This document shows positions 51,705-62,080 of a DNA stretch of 64,000 nucleotides, piece after piece (the stretch's first letter is position 1; every line of letters begins with the position of its first letter). The notes under the pieces are model-generated. The model searched no databases, had not been told where the DNA came from, and saw only the letters and a list, made by a program, of their open reading frames with translations. Origin of the DNA: Adiantum capillus-veneris (lineage: Eukaryota > Streptophyta > Polypodiopsida > Polypodiales > Pteridaceae); the NCBI GenBank assembly GCA_014529385.2, contig CM043953.1, forward strand, positions 87,258,342-87,322,341, in the 5' to 3' direction. A program made the position numbers and the translations under genes.

Positions 51705-52335
51705 GGGCCCCTGTTAAGGCGGTTACGCCGCTAGCGGAAGCTAAATAGCGAGAACTCAACCAACAACAGAATTTGTCAGACGAGGACGGAGCTTGACCCG
51801 CAGGCGCATGGAAACAGCTAGGTGGGTGTCAAATCACCTACTCGACCTTCTAATGACAATCACTACTAAGGAAATCAAATCTAAGTTCTAAAATACGCAA
51901 GTGACTGAAATCCGTACTACGAACGAATGCTATACGAAACAAGATCTAGAATCATTGAATCGATCTCAAACTCAAGGGGAAGTCTATACACTAGGTAAGA
52001 ACAACACCCTAAAGACTTGAACTGCAAACTCAACCTATAACCACTCCGTGCGGTAAACGCGTATGAAGACAGGCCGAAATATACAGGTGACCGAAACTTG
52101 ACCCCGATGGTACTAATGTGTAGCTCTACTCATTGTGGTTCTATAGATATGCTGCACGCTCAATTTCGACACACGAGTTGGAAGAAAACTCACACCGAAG
52201 CTCGTAAGAACTTACCACACATAGAAGCCGATAGTGCGCACTCTTGGTATCTGTGCGTAGCTCTCGCCGTTGCTAACACAATGGCGGTGTCGCTTCTCCA
52301 ATGGCGGCTCCGTAGCTCGCGTAGCAAGTAGATAA

Positions 52336-52337
<2 letters not shown>

Positions 52338-52391
<54 letters not shown>
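52338..52391. repeat. CT/GA microsatellite, about 27 units
   Basis: A perfect CT run on the plus strand. In element orientation it is GA, about 70 bases downstream of the TATA box, so it would lie in the transcribed leader. Confidence 0.95.
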
Positions 52392-52394
<3 letters not shown>

Positions 52395-52461
52395 ACACAG
52401 TCACGGCGCTCAAAAACTCACTTTGATTAATAATCTCTCCCTTAGGTTACAAAAACTTTGG

Positions 52462-52469
52462 CTTATATA
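52462..52469 (-). promoter_or_regulatory. TATA box in the minus-strand element's LTR
   Basis: TATATAAG in the context GAGG-TATATAAG-CC on the minus strand, upstream of the GA microsatellite. Confidence 0.6.
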
Positions 52470-52521
52470 CCTCAGCCTTGGAGGTGAGAACATCTCTAAC
52501 TAATTACATCAGCAAGTGAAA

Positions 52522-55500
52522 TTACTTCGGGATTACAAGCTGGAAACTCAATTGAGTCCCGTTACTTAATGAATGGCTCAAATCAAAATTAATGTCGGAA
52601 AGACATTTATTACAATCAAAGGTTACAAAATGATGAGTGTGAGCAAAAATGTGGGTGTGATCCTCTGCTGGCTCAATACTCCCCCCCCCCGCATTCATGT
52701 CGTCCCTGACATGAGTTTTATGCTTGCAATAAAGTCCTGTCGTCTTGAGCATCTGCAAATGTGATTCGTATCGTAGGTTGCCGATGGTCAAGGTTGGGCC
52801 GAATATTTTGCTTTCGTGGGTGAAAAAGCCGGTGTAGAAAGCTTCTTCGAATGTTTGCATGTGGAAGCTAGGCAAAAACATAATTCTTTGGTATAGGACG
52901 TGTAACACTTTTGGAGAAGGCTGCAATGAAAGATCGTACATCATATCAGACACCGTGTCGGCCGTCGATAGTAGACTCGAGGTCGTGGCTTTATCTGGCG
53001 CGAACACTTCAATGCAAGCTAAGAGAGTCCTGTAGATTTTCTTGAGCATCTGACATGAAAGGTCAGGAGAGCCAGTAAAGAGCTTGATGGTGCCCGTTAG
53101 GGTTTTCACCATGTAGGCTTTACCTATTCTCTCTCCTACCTTTGGTCGTGGTATCCTGGGATAATTAAGCCAATTTGGCTTCTTTTCTGCAATCCTGCCA
53201 TGCTCTTTCCAGTTTCTGACTCTTGGCACCGGGCAGAAGGTTGCATCCTCCCGGATCTCCTTTGGTGCCTCCACCAAGTAGATGAGGTAGGCTGGGTATT
53301 TGTTCAGCCAACCTTTCCTCCATCTAGGTTGTGAATCTACTATCTTCTTTGATTGTTCCTCCTTTGTGATGTCGCCTTCGTAAAGAGCGACATACTGCTC
53401 TCCTTCTAGTCTCTTTTTCGTCTTTAGCACTTCAAATTTCATCAAAGGGAAAGGCAGGCTGGGTTTCATCCACTGTTCATGGAGCAATTTTGTGTCTAGT
53501 CCCTGAAGTCTAATGGAGATTAGGAGTCTCCTCTCCCATTCCATTCCCGCCTTGGCACTCTCCTCTGCTGACTTTTCTATTTGGTCATGGAGCCTTTGTT
53601 CTTCTTCTTAAGAGATTCTTGAAGTCGAGGCCACCTCTTGAGCTGGGGCTGGATCTTCAATTGTGGTTGCCTCTCCAGTTTCTGGTAGCTCTATGGCTGC
53701 TCCACCTGATTCTTCGTGTGGTGTCTCTGTCTCTCTTCTTTGTTGCTCTTGTAGATCTTGGAGCTGTTTGCGGAGGGCCTCATTCTCTGTCCGTAGTGTT
53801 TGATTTTCTAATGTGAGCCTCTCCTCTGCGGCCAATGATCCCTCCGCAATGTGCAACCTTTGCACTTGCTCTAATCTTAGCTCTCTTTGTAAGCTTCGGA
53901 CCTGGTCTTCCAAAACTGGTACGATAGCTCCCTCTTGTTCGGTTCCTGCTCTGCTAGCTCTAGGGGTACACCTGAGTCTAGTGATTGTTCTTTCTTGGAG
54001 CTCGACTCTTTCCCTTAGCTCAATGAGCTCATCCTTAGCCGCCTCCAACTCATCCTCTATCCGCTCCCTTGCTTCCTGTGCACTTGTTACTTCTCTTGAA
54101 GCCTCAGCTAGTTGGAGTATCAAGCCGTCTCTCTCGTTTTCCGCATCATAGAGTGATGCTTTATGACTTTCAGATTCAGTCATAGCATTCTCTAAATTTC
54201 TCTGCAGCTCCGCTTCCCTTTGTTTGGCTGTCTCAATCTCTACTTCCTTTGCCTTGGACCTTTCTTTTATCTTGCTGAGCAGTTCATGCACCATGTGCAT
54301 GTCTTTTTCATCATCATCTGTCAAGTCTAAAGCTCTTTCCGCCACCACCTCCACTGGCTTTGGCTCTTCTAGTATTTTCGGTTCGTCCAGTTTCTCTTCA
54401 CTTTCTTTTTTACTCTTTGTCTTTTTCTCCGTCCCTCTCTGTTCATCTTGTTTTTGTAGGGTGATCCCATAAACTGCCTCAAGGGCATCTTCTTCGGTGT
54501 ATCCTATCTCTACCAGATCCTCATAATCATTTCTCTTTTGCTGAACTGGATCTATCTTCTTTTCTTTGGTCTCGGCTTCTGGCTTTTCCAAAACATCTGT
54601 GTCCACCTCTACTGTGGTCTCTTCCATAATTTTTTTCGTCTTCTTCGGGCTTGGTACATCAGTCATAGAGGGATGTTTGTCCTCAGCTTCCTTGGCTTTC
54701 CCTTTGTCGGCTTGCCCATCTTTCTCTTGAGGCTTAGTAGACCCATCTACTTTCCTTTTCCCCTTGTCGTCCTTTTTCAGCTCAGTTTTTAATTGTTGTA
54801 CCTCCTCTTTAGTGTATGGCTCGACAGGTTGCTGCTCCAAAATAGCCTCTGACTCCTCATAAGCTTTAATATATTGATCGTATTGATCAATGTGTGGCCT
54901 GGCCGAGCTAGTTCCGACTTTAGTGGGGTCTGGCACCCACTTTTCTTCAAAGTCACCCTTTAGAGCTCTTTCCGCTCTAAACTGCTCCACTAATCTTTCC
55001 ATTCTTGCCGCTTTCTGACTTTTGGTTTGCTTGGGAGCAACCTTCTTCTTTACTTTCTTCTTAAGTGGCTCGTCCACATCCTCTTCAAGTTCTGAAACTA
55101 CTTCTAGTTTCCGGCATGCTCTTGTGGATGCCCTCTTGGATACTTCGGGCTGTTCTTCCTCCTCGTCGGCTTCTCTAAGCCACTCATTCTGGGAGGGAGC
55201 CTTTGGCCACTGATTTCTAGCTCCAATAGCTTCATAAGCTATTCTTGTCAGAATTTCCGCTCCTCCTATGTATTTTGGCTTCTCGTTGTGCATGGAAATT
55301 ACTTGCTCGTGGATGTGTTGAGCGTAATTCACCTCTTTTGGCATATTGCTCTTTAATGCCCATGTGATGGTGGTCGCAATGGCATGGGGTAGTGTCGTAT
55401 ACTTTTGCGGTCTTTTACTGCAAACATGAAGAAATTGGTTGTACAGTCGGCAAAGGGTTGCCGCTCTTGGGTCCTTCATATCTCCATAGGTCGCATTCTG

Positions 55501-56001
55501 TTTCTTGGGCCCATAGACCTCTATGGCCTCCCTTCTTTCCCTGACCGAGCTCCCTTTGTTGTGCAGCTTCAATGCGTCTGCAATTAGCTGTGGAGTGATC
55601 TATACTTCTACCTTCTCTCTATCCACGGCTGTCAATGTGGCTTTTCCATCCTTCTGAATGGATGTTGCCAACTCGTACACTCTTCTTGTATCCACACCTG
55701 ATGGTCTCGAGGTGAAGAAACTGTGCAAGTCTGCCCTTTCCAGGTACCTGCTGATGTCTTCTGACCTGCTATAATCTACCAATTCCTGTGGGATCATCGG
55801 TGCATCCACCGCTTGCCCTTGAGGATCTCTGAAAGTCCCCTGGTAAATCTTTATTCCCTCTTTCTCCAATACTGCTTCCTCCACCCAAGTTTTGGTTGGC
55901 TTGAGGGTTTCTGCTGGAATGTCAAATGGTTCCGCTTCTGCAATAGCATCTTTGATTGTCGGTCTTTTTCTCTTCGTTGTCGATGACTTGGTGGAATCCA
56001 T
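52522..56001 (-). pseudogene. Long coiled-coil ORF between integrase region and 3' LTR
   Basis: About 1160 codons in one frame from ATG 56001 (MDSTKSSTTKRKRPTIKDAI), broken by TAG 55600 and TAA 53608. N-terminal 230 residues (VDYSRSEDISRYLERADLH, LYNQFLHVCSKRPQKY, AIATTITWALKSNMPKEV) resemble in style the plant-transposon-associated domain seen in Athila-type elements. The middle is charged and lysine-rich (KKKVKKKVAPKQ). Residues about 600-800 form a long heptad coiled coil (LEAAKDELIELRERVELQERTI). The C-terminal 340 residues begin MEWERRLLISIRLQ and run into the PPT and LTR. No signal peptide or transmembrane segment is evident. Its position is that of env-like genes in Athila elements. 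Function unknown. Confidence 0.6.
52676..52691 (-). promoter_or_regulatory. Polypurine tract of the minus-strand element
   Basis: On the minus strand GCGGGGGGGGGGAGTAT directly precedes the LTR start TGAGCC. It lies inside the end of the long ORF. Confidence 0.75.
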
Positions 56002-57940
56002 GGATCCTGTAACTCCAATTTCAGAAGTTAGCGTCTTTTTAGTAGTGAAAGCCGAAATGAAGCTTTTAACTATCCAAATGACTTGAAAATTGAAACATGA
56101 GCTATTCAGGGCCTAAGGATGCAAGGTAGGTGAAAAAATATGCAAAATGGGCTCAAAATCATGCTGGAGACATCATACGCGTATGATGTCTTTTGTGTCA
56201 AAATGACTTCATATTGGTTGTGCTTGTAGCTGATAGTGTATACATGATTATCATATGCTTGGATTTGAGTTTGGATCCCATTTGGTCAAGTTTTGGCCAA
56301 TTAGTCCAGTTCCAGCTCTTGGCAAAATTTTGAAAGGGAATTGGATTTTATGATCCAAATTGGATAAAACTTGGTGGTTCACTTTCAAATGGCATGTAGA
56401 TCACTTCTCTTTGGTGGTTGAAGCCCTGAGGTGCCAAAATCACATAGTGAGACGTCATACGCGTATGATGTCTTTTAGTGTATTTTTGGACCAAATTTCT
56501 CTATAAGCTTGGATTTGGCTTTAGATAGGCTTATTCAGTGGATTTATGAAGTTTGGATAGATTTTGGGCTAAAAATGGCTCTGGAGACATCATACGCGTA
56601 TGATGTCTTTTTCATCAATTTTGCATGGGATTGGTTCTGTGGACTCCCCATGTCCTAGTGAAGGACTGTTCCTACTCAAATCTTGGTTTGGACTTGAGTA
56701 TGTTGGATTTGGGCCAAAAATAGGCTTTAGGTGAAGGATTTTCCCTCAATTGGGCTAATGGGGTGATCCTCTTGACCAAATGGTTCCAAATTTCATATGT
56801 AGCATGTATTAGATATATATAATGGATGTATGATGACAAATGAGCAGTTTTGGCTCTGTAAGTGCAAATAGACATCATACGCGTATGATGTCTTTTGTGT
56901 CAAAATGGTGCTTTTTGGTTCCAGATAGCTTGTAGATGTGTTAAACAACAATCCTACAAAGTTTCAATGAGTTTGGAGTTATTTTGACAAAATTAAGACC
57001 AAAAATCACTTTTATGGCCTACTTTGCGTCTTTTTGGTTTTCCTTGGGTTTTCTAACTCCAATTCTCATGATACTTGGTTCATAGGATGTGATTAACATG
57101 TGGAAAGAGGCTATGCACTCAAATGTTGAAAATTCATGCTGTGAGACATCATACGCGTATGATGTCTTTTCTTGAAATGTTGGTCTTTTTGTGCAAAGAA
57201 TGCTTTGTGCTAGTGCCCTAAGCCCTGCTAACTAGTTTTCAACTTAAAAAGTCATCAGTTTAGCTAAAAAGCCCCCTTATAGGCATTTCAGTCTCCGAAG
57301 TCGTCTTTTTGCCTTGGAGTTGAATTTCTTCAACTTTTCTTCTCGAGAGTTGCATTTCCAGCTCATTGGATATGTTGTGAAGCCATCTATTTGGTTGAAC
57401 ATGACTTTGGCTCCCCGTTCTCCATCTTTCTCCTTTGGTTGCCCGAAAGCGTCTTTTTCACCATCGGTAAGTGAATCAGCTTTCTTTTGGGTTTTGCTTG
57501 CAAACATAAGTCATCGATAGTTACTTCAAGCTGCTTGTGAAGTTTCATTTCATTCGGTCGTCAATTTCAGCCGTTATGCCAAAATGACGCTTTCTGTGTC
57601 CGCAGCCAAATCGGTTGTTCCGACCTACTTTTTGTGATTCAAACTTGGAGATATTCTATGGTTGCATTGTCCTTGATGTGGTTGAACTTCCTGTGAAGTT
57701 TCGTGTTGTTTCGACAACTTTTTCCTGTTTGCCTCTTGCAGGCTCTGTTGACCTAGGGTTTTTCCAGTCGTTCTTTCTCGAGCTTTGAGTGTTAGAAACC
57801 CATCTTCTATACCAGGGTAACCCACCTATAAGTTCTTGCAAGGTTTGGTTAAGCGGTTGTGCCACTACCTAGCATTCTACCCCATTCCCCGTCTGCTCTT
57901 GTTTCTTGGTTTTGGTCAGTTTTGGCGACAAAAGTTAATG
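55294..57940 (-). repeat. 2.63-kb direct repeat, copy A
   Basis: Matches 61374-64000 at an offset of about 6080 bp with very few differences (a one-base indel near 55747/61826, a few substitutions, one extra C near 63512). It covers the start of the long ORF, including the shared TAG, and the palindrome spacer. Copy B runs to the window edge, so the full length is unknown. Confidence 0.95.
56168..57167. repeat. Five 24-bp palindromes, copy A
   Basis: Perfect palindromes with core CATCATACGCGTATGATG, extended by AGA and TCT on either side, lie at 56168-56191, 56585-56608, 56870-56893 and 57144-57167. A variant with ACGTC in the left arm lies at 56450-56473. Intervals are 282, 135, 285 and 274 bp, about 2, 1, 2 and 2 times 139. 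In element orientation each is preceded by AAA or AAAA. They sit upstream of the long ORF. Confidence 0.95.
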
Positions 57941-58643
57941 ATAAGCATCAAAAGCTTATGGTAACGAGTCTACCTCTCATGTCTGGTGTCCTCTGAGCTC
58001 TCGTGGAAGTCGTAGAAGGTCGTAGAAGATCTGTGCTCCTGTGGCTCTCTGCTCTTCTCCAAGAAGGTAATAGTGTGAATGAGCTTGAAAGTGATGTGAA
58101 AAATACTTGACTTCGGACTTCCCGGTTCACTTGCCACCAAATTTGTCATGTGCTCCTATCTCGTTGTGAGATGCGCTTTAGGATCTGAAATTTCCCAAAT
58201 CGGACTCCGTTTGACCTGTTTTCTTAGAATTCCGTCCACTTGCCAAAATTCTGCCGTTTCGGACTTTCCGCAACTTTGTCAGAATTGTACCCAATTTTTA
58301 CCATGGGTTGCCCTTGTCATTAGGACCATCACCGTCTATTCTTTTCTTTTTTCCGATCTCATTTCACCTGCTTTTTTCTTATTTTTCTTTTACTTTTATT
58401 AAGAAAATCATAAAAAATAAAGGAAAATAGCAAATTGAAGCCAAAAAATTCCAAACATACACAATAAATAGCTGGTAACCCTGTGTATATGAATATACAC
58501 TTATTTGTGATTTCTGGACTTGGATTACCACTTTTTAGCTCCAAAAACACTCTTATTTAGTGATATTTACACGTCTAGAGACCCAAATTCATCATTTGAT
58601 CTCTTCTTGTTGCAAAACAAGGTATATAAGGGCATAAATATTA
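57168..58643. other. Non-coding spacer of the minus-strand element
   Basis: Between the last palindrome and the basic-tail ORF no convincing coding frame was seen. At about 58118-58140 the minus strand reads TTTGGTGGCAAGTGAACCGG, loosely like a primer-binding site, with ...ATGACA before it. No matching LTR pair supports this. ORFs at 57277-57507 and 57625-57865 recur in copy B but show no family features. Confidence 0.4.
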
Positions 58644-59607
58644 TCAATATCCGCAATCAAACATAAAAATTGCAAAATCATGTAAGACACTGCCCTTGTA
58701 ATATAATTTTTGTTTTTCTTTGTTTTTTTTTTCGCTTGTAGCTGCTTTGTAGCTCCTGTATACCTGTATACCTCCCCCCCTCCTAGTCTGAGTCCTCTCG
58801 GACGAGTATGCAGTGTCTGTGGGCGAAGCATTGTAGTTGTTTGGGTCATAAGTTCCCAATGCAATTGTAGAGCGATGATACAACAGTCTTTCCAATAATG
58901 CTGCTTTTTGTTTGATTGAAGGATTGGTGGTCGGGTTTTGGGTTGGTTTTGGCACTTCGGTAGTAGAATCAGTAGATGGATTCTTCTTTACCTTGTTGTT
59001 CTTTTTCACAATCCAAATCTGCTTCCGCTTCGCTTGTGCTTGCCACAAACTCTTTGCGACCCAAACCTGCTTTGTTCTTTGTGTTGATTTCCTCACCTTG
59101 AAATACCTAGGAGTTTCCGTGGATTGTACTAAAGGGAGTTCTTGTTTACAAATCCTTGGGATCCAAATTTGCTTGCTATAGCTTTGTGCCGTCATGAACT
59201 TCTTTGGAATCCAGATCTGTTTCACTGTCCTTGATTGTCTGGAATCACTCTGTTGTCTGGTATTGAAGACTCTGTTTTCCACCTTTGTGTTCTCTGGCAC
59301 AACCTTTTTTGGTCTCCATACCAACTTTGACTCCGTTTTTTCCCAAGGTTGAGCTGTTATATTATTGCTTGTCTTCCTTATCCAATGTTCAGAGTTCCTC
59401 GTCGAAGAGCAATCCAGTTGTATAGAAAATTTTGGTTGCCATTGCTTCTTCTTTTTCTCTGGTTGTTGTTTACCTTTGTTCTTGGATTCTTCCTTTGGAG
59501 TTGGTACTACTCCTTTGGTGAACTTAACTGATTGACTTTCACCTTCGTATTTGATAAGCACTGATTTAGAACTCCAGTCAATCATTGCATTGTATTGCTT
59601 CTCCCAT
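58644..59607 (-). pseudogene. Basic tryptophan-repeat tail after the protease-like domain
   Basis: The frame follows TAA 59610 in the same phase as the protease-like domain and begins PWEKQYNAMIDWSSKSVLIKY, the usual end of a retropepsin region. It then becomes very basic and carries about seven spaced units of the type KQ-I/V-W-x-x-K: KQWQPK, HWIRK, LVWRPKK, KQIWIPKK, KQIWIPR, KQVWVAK, KQIWIVKK (residues 47-195 of the 313-residue frame from 59585). The unit resembles the KQIWVPK-type motif of some plant Copia gags, where nucleic-acid binding is likely. A role in RNA binding is an inference. Ends GY at 58644. Confidence 0.6.
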
Positions 59608-59609
59608 GG

Positions 59610-60386
59610 TTAACCTAGCAATAATGGATGTTGTGTAGCTTGGTCTTCAACCACATAAAACATATGAGGATACACATATTGGTTAATCTGTATATGTAAA
59701 ACTGTGCATCCGACAGTTTTGATTGAATTCTCAGAGTAACTCTTTAACTCTTGCTTGGCAGTTTGTAATTTAGTGGCATTTGTCAATTGTCTATACAAAC
59801 TAAGTGAAAGTAGGTTAGTTTGAGCTCCTGAATCCAATAGTGCTCTGGCTTTGATTTGGTTGGTTCCTACTTTGCATTCAATGATGGGTTCTTCTTTGTC
59901 ATTATCCATTTCTGTTATACTGACTGCGTTTATTCGTATTGCTCTTTCATTGCACTGTTTCTGACGCAGTAGTCTTCTTTTCTCCATTCTTTCCTTCGCC
60001 TCGGCTTGCGCTTCCTCCACAATCTTTTTCTTTTTCTGGACACGCAGCTTTTCTTGATGTATTTTGAGAAGCATGTCTTGGGTTAGCGGCAAAAGATACT
60101 TTTTCACTCTGCATCCACTAATCCAATTGGGCATTTCTTCTCCGTCTAATGTAGCAAGCTTGACGGCTCCACTTGGTGATAGATCTTTAATCACCAGAGG
60201 TCCCATCCCTCGCTTTTTAAGCTTCTTAGCATGTTGTTTCAGAGTGTAAACTAGGACATAGTCCCCAACCTTAAACTCTTTAGTCCGCACATGCTTATCA
60301 AAAAATTCATTTTGTCGCCTTTTTTGAGCGTAGATAGAAGCTACTGCTTTTAGGCAAAGCTCGTCTAGCTTTTCCAGGTAATCTAT
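59610..60386 (-). pseudogene. Integrase C-terminus fused to a retropepsin-like domain
   Basis: After TGA 60387 the frame continues. The integrase C-terminal module is visible (FKVGDYVLVYTLKQHAKK, GMGPLVIKDLSPSGAVKL, ISGCRVKKYLLPL). A charged helix of about 40 residues follows (EEAQAEAKERMEKRRLLR). A retropepsin-like domain comes next: IIECKVGTNQIKARALLDSGAQTNLLS with an intact D-S-G (residues 153-155 counted from 60290), then HPLLLG and, past TAA 59610, PWEKQYNAMIDW. In ordinary Ty3 elements the protease precedes RT, so finding one behind integrase in the same frame is unusual. Confidence 0.75.
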
Positions 60387-61190
60387 TCAATCAGAAAGCT
60401 CGTGCCCTGTCCACTCTAGATCCTTAGCCACCCTTAAGGTTGAAATCAAGAATTCTATTGGTAGGATAGCATTTAGCCCAAAAACCATGTTATATGGGGT
60501 CGTTCCTATTGATGTTTTATATGCTACCCTATATGCCCATAATGTTGAATGCAACTTCTGGTCCCAGTCAGTTCTCGACTCAGATACAATCTTCGTAAGG
60601 ACCGTGCATATGGTTTTGTTTGTTGCTTCAGCTTGTCCGTTTGCTTGTGGATGATACGGGGCTGATTTCCTATGGATTACCATGAATTCATCTAGAAGGA
60701 TCTCTATCACTTCATTTATAAAATGTGTGCCTCGATCACTCACAATTTCTATTGGCAATCCATATCGTACAAAGACGTATTCATATAGAAATTGTGCCGT
60801 GGTCGTGGCATCTACTTTTTGAGTTGCCTTTGCTTCGACCCACTTTGTTAGATAGTCTGTAGCCACAACGATGTATTGTGCATGAGTCTTATATGCAGGA
60901 GGTGAAATGGGTCCGACATAATCAATCCCCCATTTTGCAAAAGCTCTTGTCCCCATCATTGGTCTAAGCGGAATATCATCTCTTTTAAGTGGTACTTTGG
61001 TCCGCTGACAATCATCACACCGTTTAACGTATTCCTCAGCGTCCATATGTAATGTTGGCCACCATATTCCTGCGGCTAAGACAAGTTTTGCTGTCTTATC
61101 ACCTGAGAAATGGCCTCCACCTACTCCTCCATGAGCTTGCTCCAGGATTATCACATACTCAGACTCTCATGCGCAAATCCTAAGCTGGTT
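60387..61190 (-). pseudogene. Integrase of the minus-strand element
   Basis: The finger reads EQAHGGVGGGHF...YVKRCDDCQRTK (H-H-C-C). The catalytic triad is D in KWGIDYVGPIS, D in IVSDRGTHF and E in NGQAEATNKT, all present. The sequence style (GGHFSGDKTA, PYHPQANGQAEATNK) matches Tat/Athila-type integrases. TGA 61167 lies upstream and TGA 60387 ends this segment. Both are in the same frame as the domains before and after, so the polyprotein was continuous. Confidence 0.9.
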
Positions 61191-62080
61191 GTCTTTACCT
61201 CTCTTATAGAGTTGATCTCCTATTAAAGCGTAATCTCTAGCTTCTGTCTCTACAGATTTCTGACGAGCTTTTGACGTTCCTTCTGCGAAAGTTCTATTTG
61301 TGAGATATTCAACAATATACTGACTCCATTCCGGAGCGATCATTATCTGATATAATGTCGAATACTCTGCTATGGAAATTACTTGCTCGTGGATGTGTTG
61401 AGCGTAATTCACCTCTTTTGGCATATTGCTCTTTAATGCCCATGTGATGGTGGTCGCAATGGCATGGGGTAGTGTCGTATACTTTTGCGGTCTTTTACTG
61501 CAAACATGAAGAAATTGGTTGTACAGTCGGCAAAGGGTTGCCGCTCTTGGGTCCTTCATATCTCCATAGGTCGCATTCTGTTTCTTGGGCCCATAGACCT
61601 CTATGGCCTCCCTTCTTTCCCTGACCGAGCTCCCTTTGTTGTGCAGCTTCAATGCGTCTGCAATTAGCTGTGGAGTGATCTATACTTCTACCTTCTCTCT
61701 ATCCACGGCTGTCAATGTGGCTTTTCCATCCTTCTGAATGGATGTTGCCAACTCGTACACTCTTCTTGTATCCACACCTGATGGTCTCGAGGTGAAGAAA
61801 CTGTGCAAGTCTGCCCTTTCCAGGTACTGCTGATGTCTTCTGACCTGCTATAATCTACCAATTCCTGTGGGATCATCGGTGCATCCACCGCTTGCCCTTG
61901 AGGATCTCTGAAAGTCCCCTGGTAAATCTTTATTCCCTCTTTCTCCAATACTGCTTCCTCCACCCAAGTTTTGGTTGGCTTGAGGGTTTCTGCTGGAATG
62001 TCAAATGGTTCCGCTTCTGCAATAGCATCTTTGATTGTCGGTCTTTTTCTCTTCGTTGTCGATGACTTGGTGGAATCCAT
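61167..62080 (-). pseudogene. Start of the long ORF, copy B, joined in frame to the integrase region
   Basis: From ATG 62080 the sequence equals the start of the ORF at 56001. A one-base deletion near 61826 shifts the frame, the shared TAG follows, and the second part (61652-61374) runs to HIHEQVIS. At 61374 it leaves copy A and continues IAEYSTLYQIMIAPEWSQYIVEYL...DYALIGDQLYKRGKDNQLRI, the segment that in Ty3 elements lies just before the integrase finger. The joint keeps the reading frame. Confidence 0.8.

Larger units (their letters stand above)
51712..52675 (-). repeat. 3' LTR of the minus-strand element
   Basis: In element orientation it starts TGAGCCAGCAGAGG right after a G-rich tract and ends GCGCCTTAACA-like (CCGCCTTAACA). 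It contains a TATA box (52462-52469, TATATAAG on the minus strand) and a 27-unit GA run behind it. GCCCC (51707-51711) would be the target duplication, whose partner lies outside the window. No second copy of this LTR is visible here. Confidence 0.75.

Noticed and set aside
46500-51711. Telomeric repeats next to the Penelope-like element
   Set aside because: Looked for TTTAGGG/CCCTAAA arrays on both sides and saw none.
52681-52691. Assembly artefact from the C-homopolymer
   Set aside because: The run fits a polypurine tract directly before an LTR start, so a biological reading is simpler.
58118-58148. Primer-binding-site-like TTTGGTGGCAAGTG on the minus strand with ATGACA before it
   Set aside because: If this were a PBS, an LTR would end at 58144 and match the LTR at 51712-52675. 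It does not, and no tRNA match was established.
58740-58800. G-rich tract (AGGAGGGGGGGAGG on the minus strand) as a second polypurine tract
   Set aside because: It lies inside the basic-tail frame, and no LTR start or LTR copy follows it.
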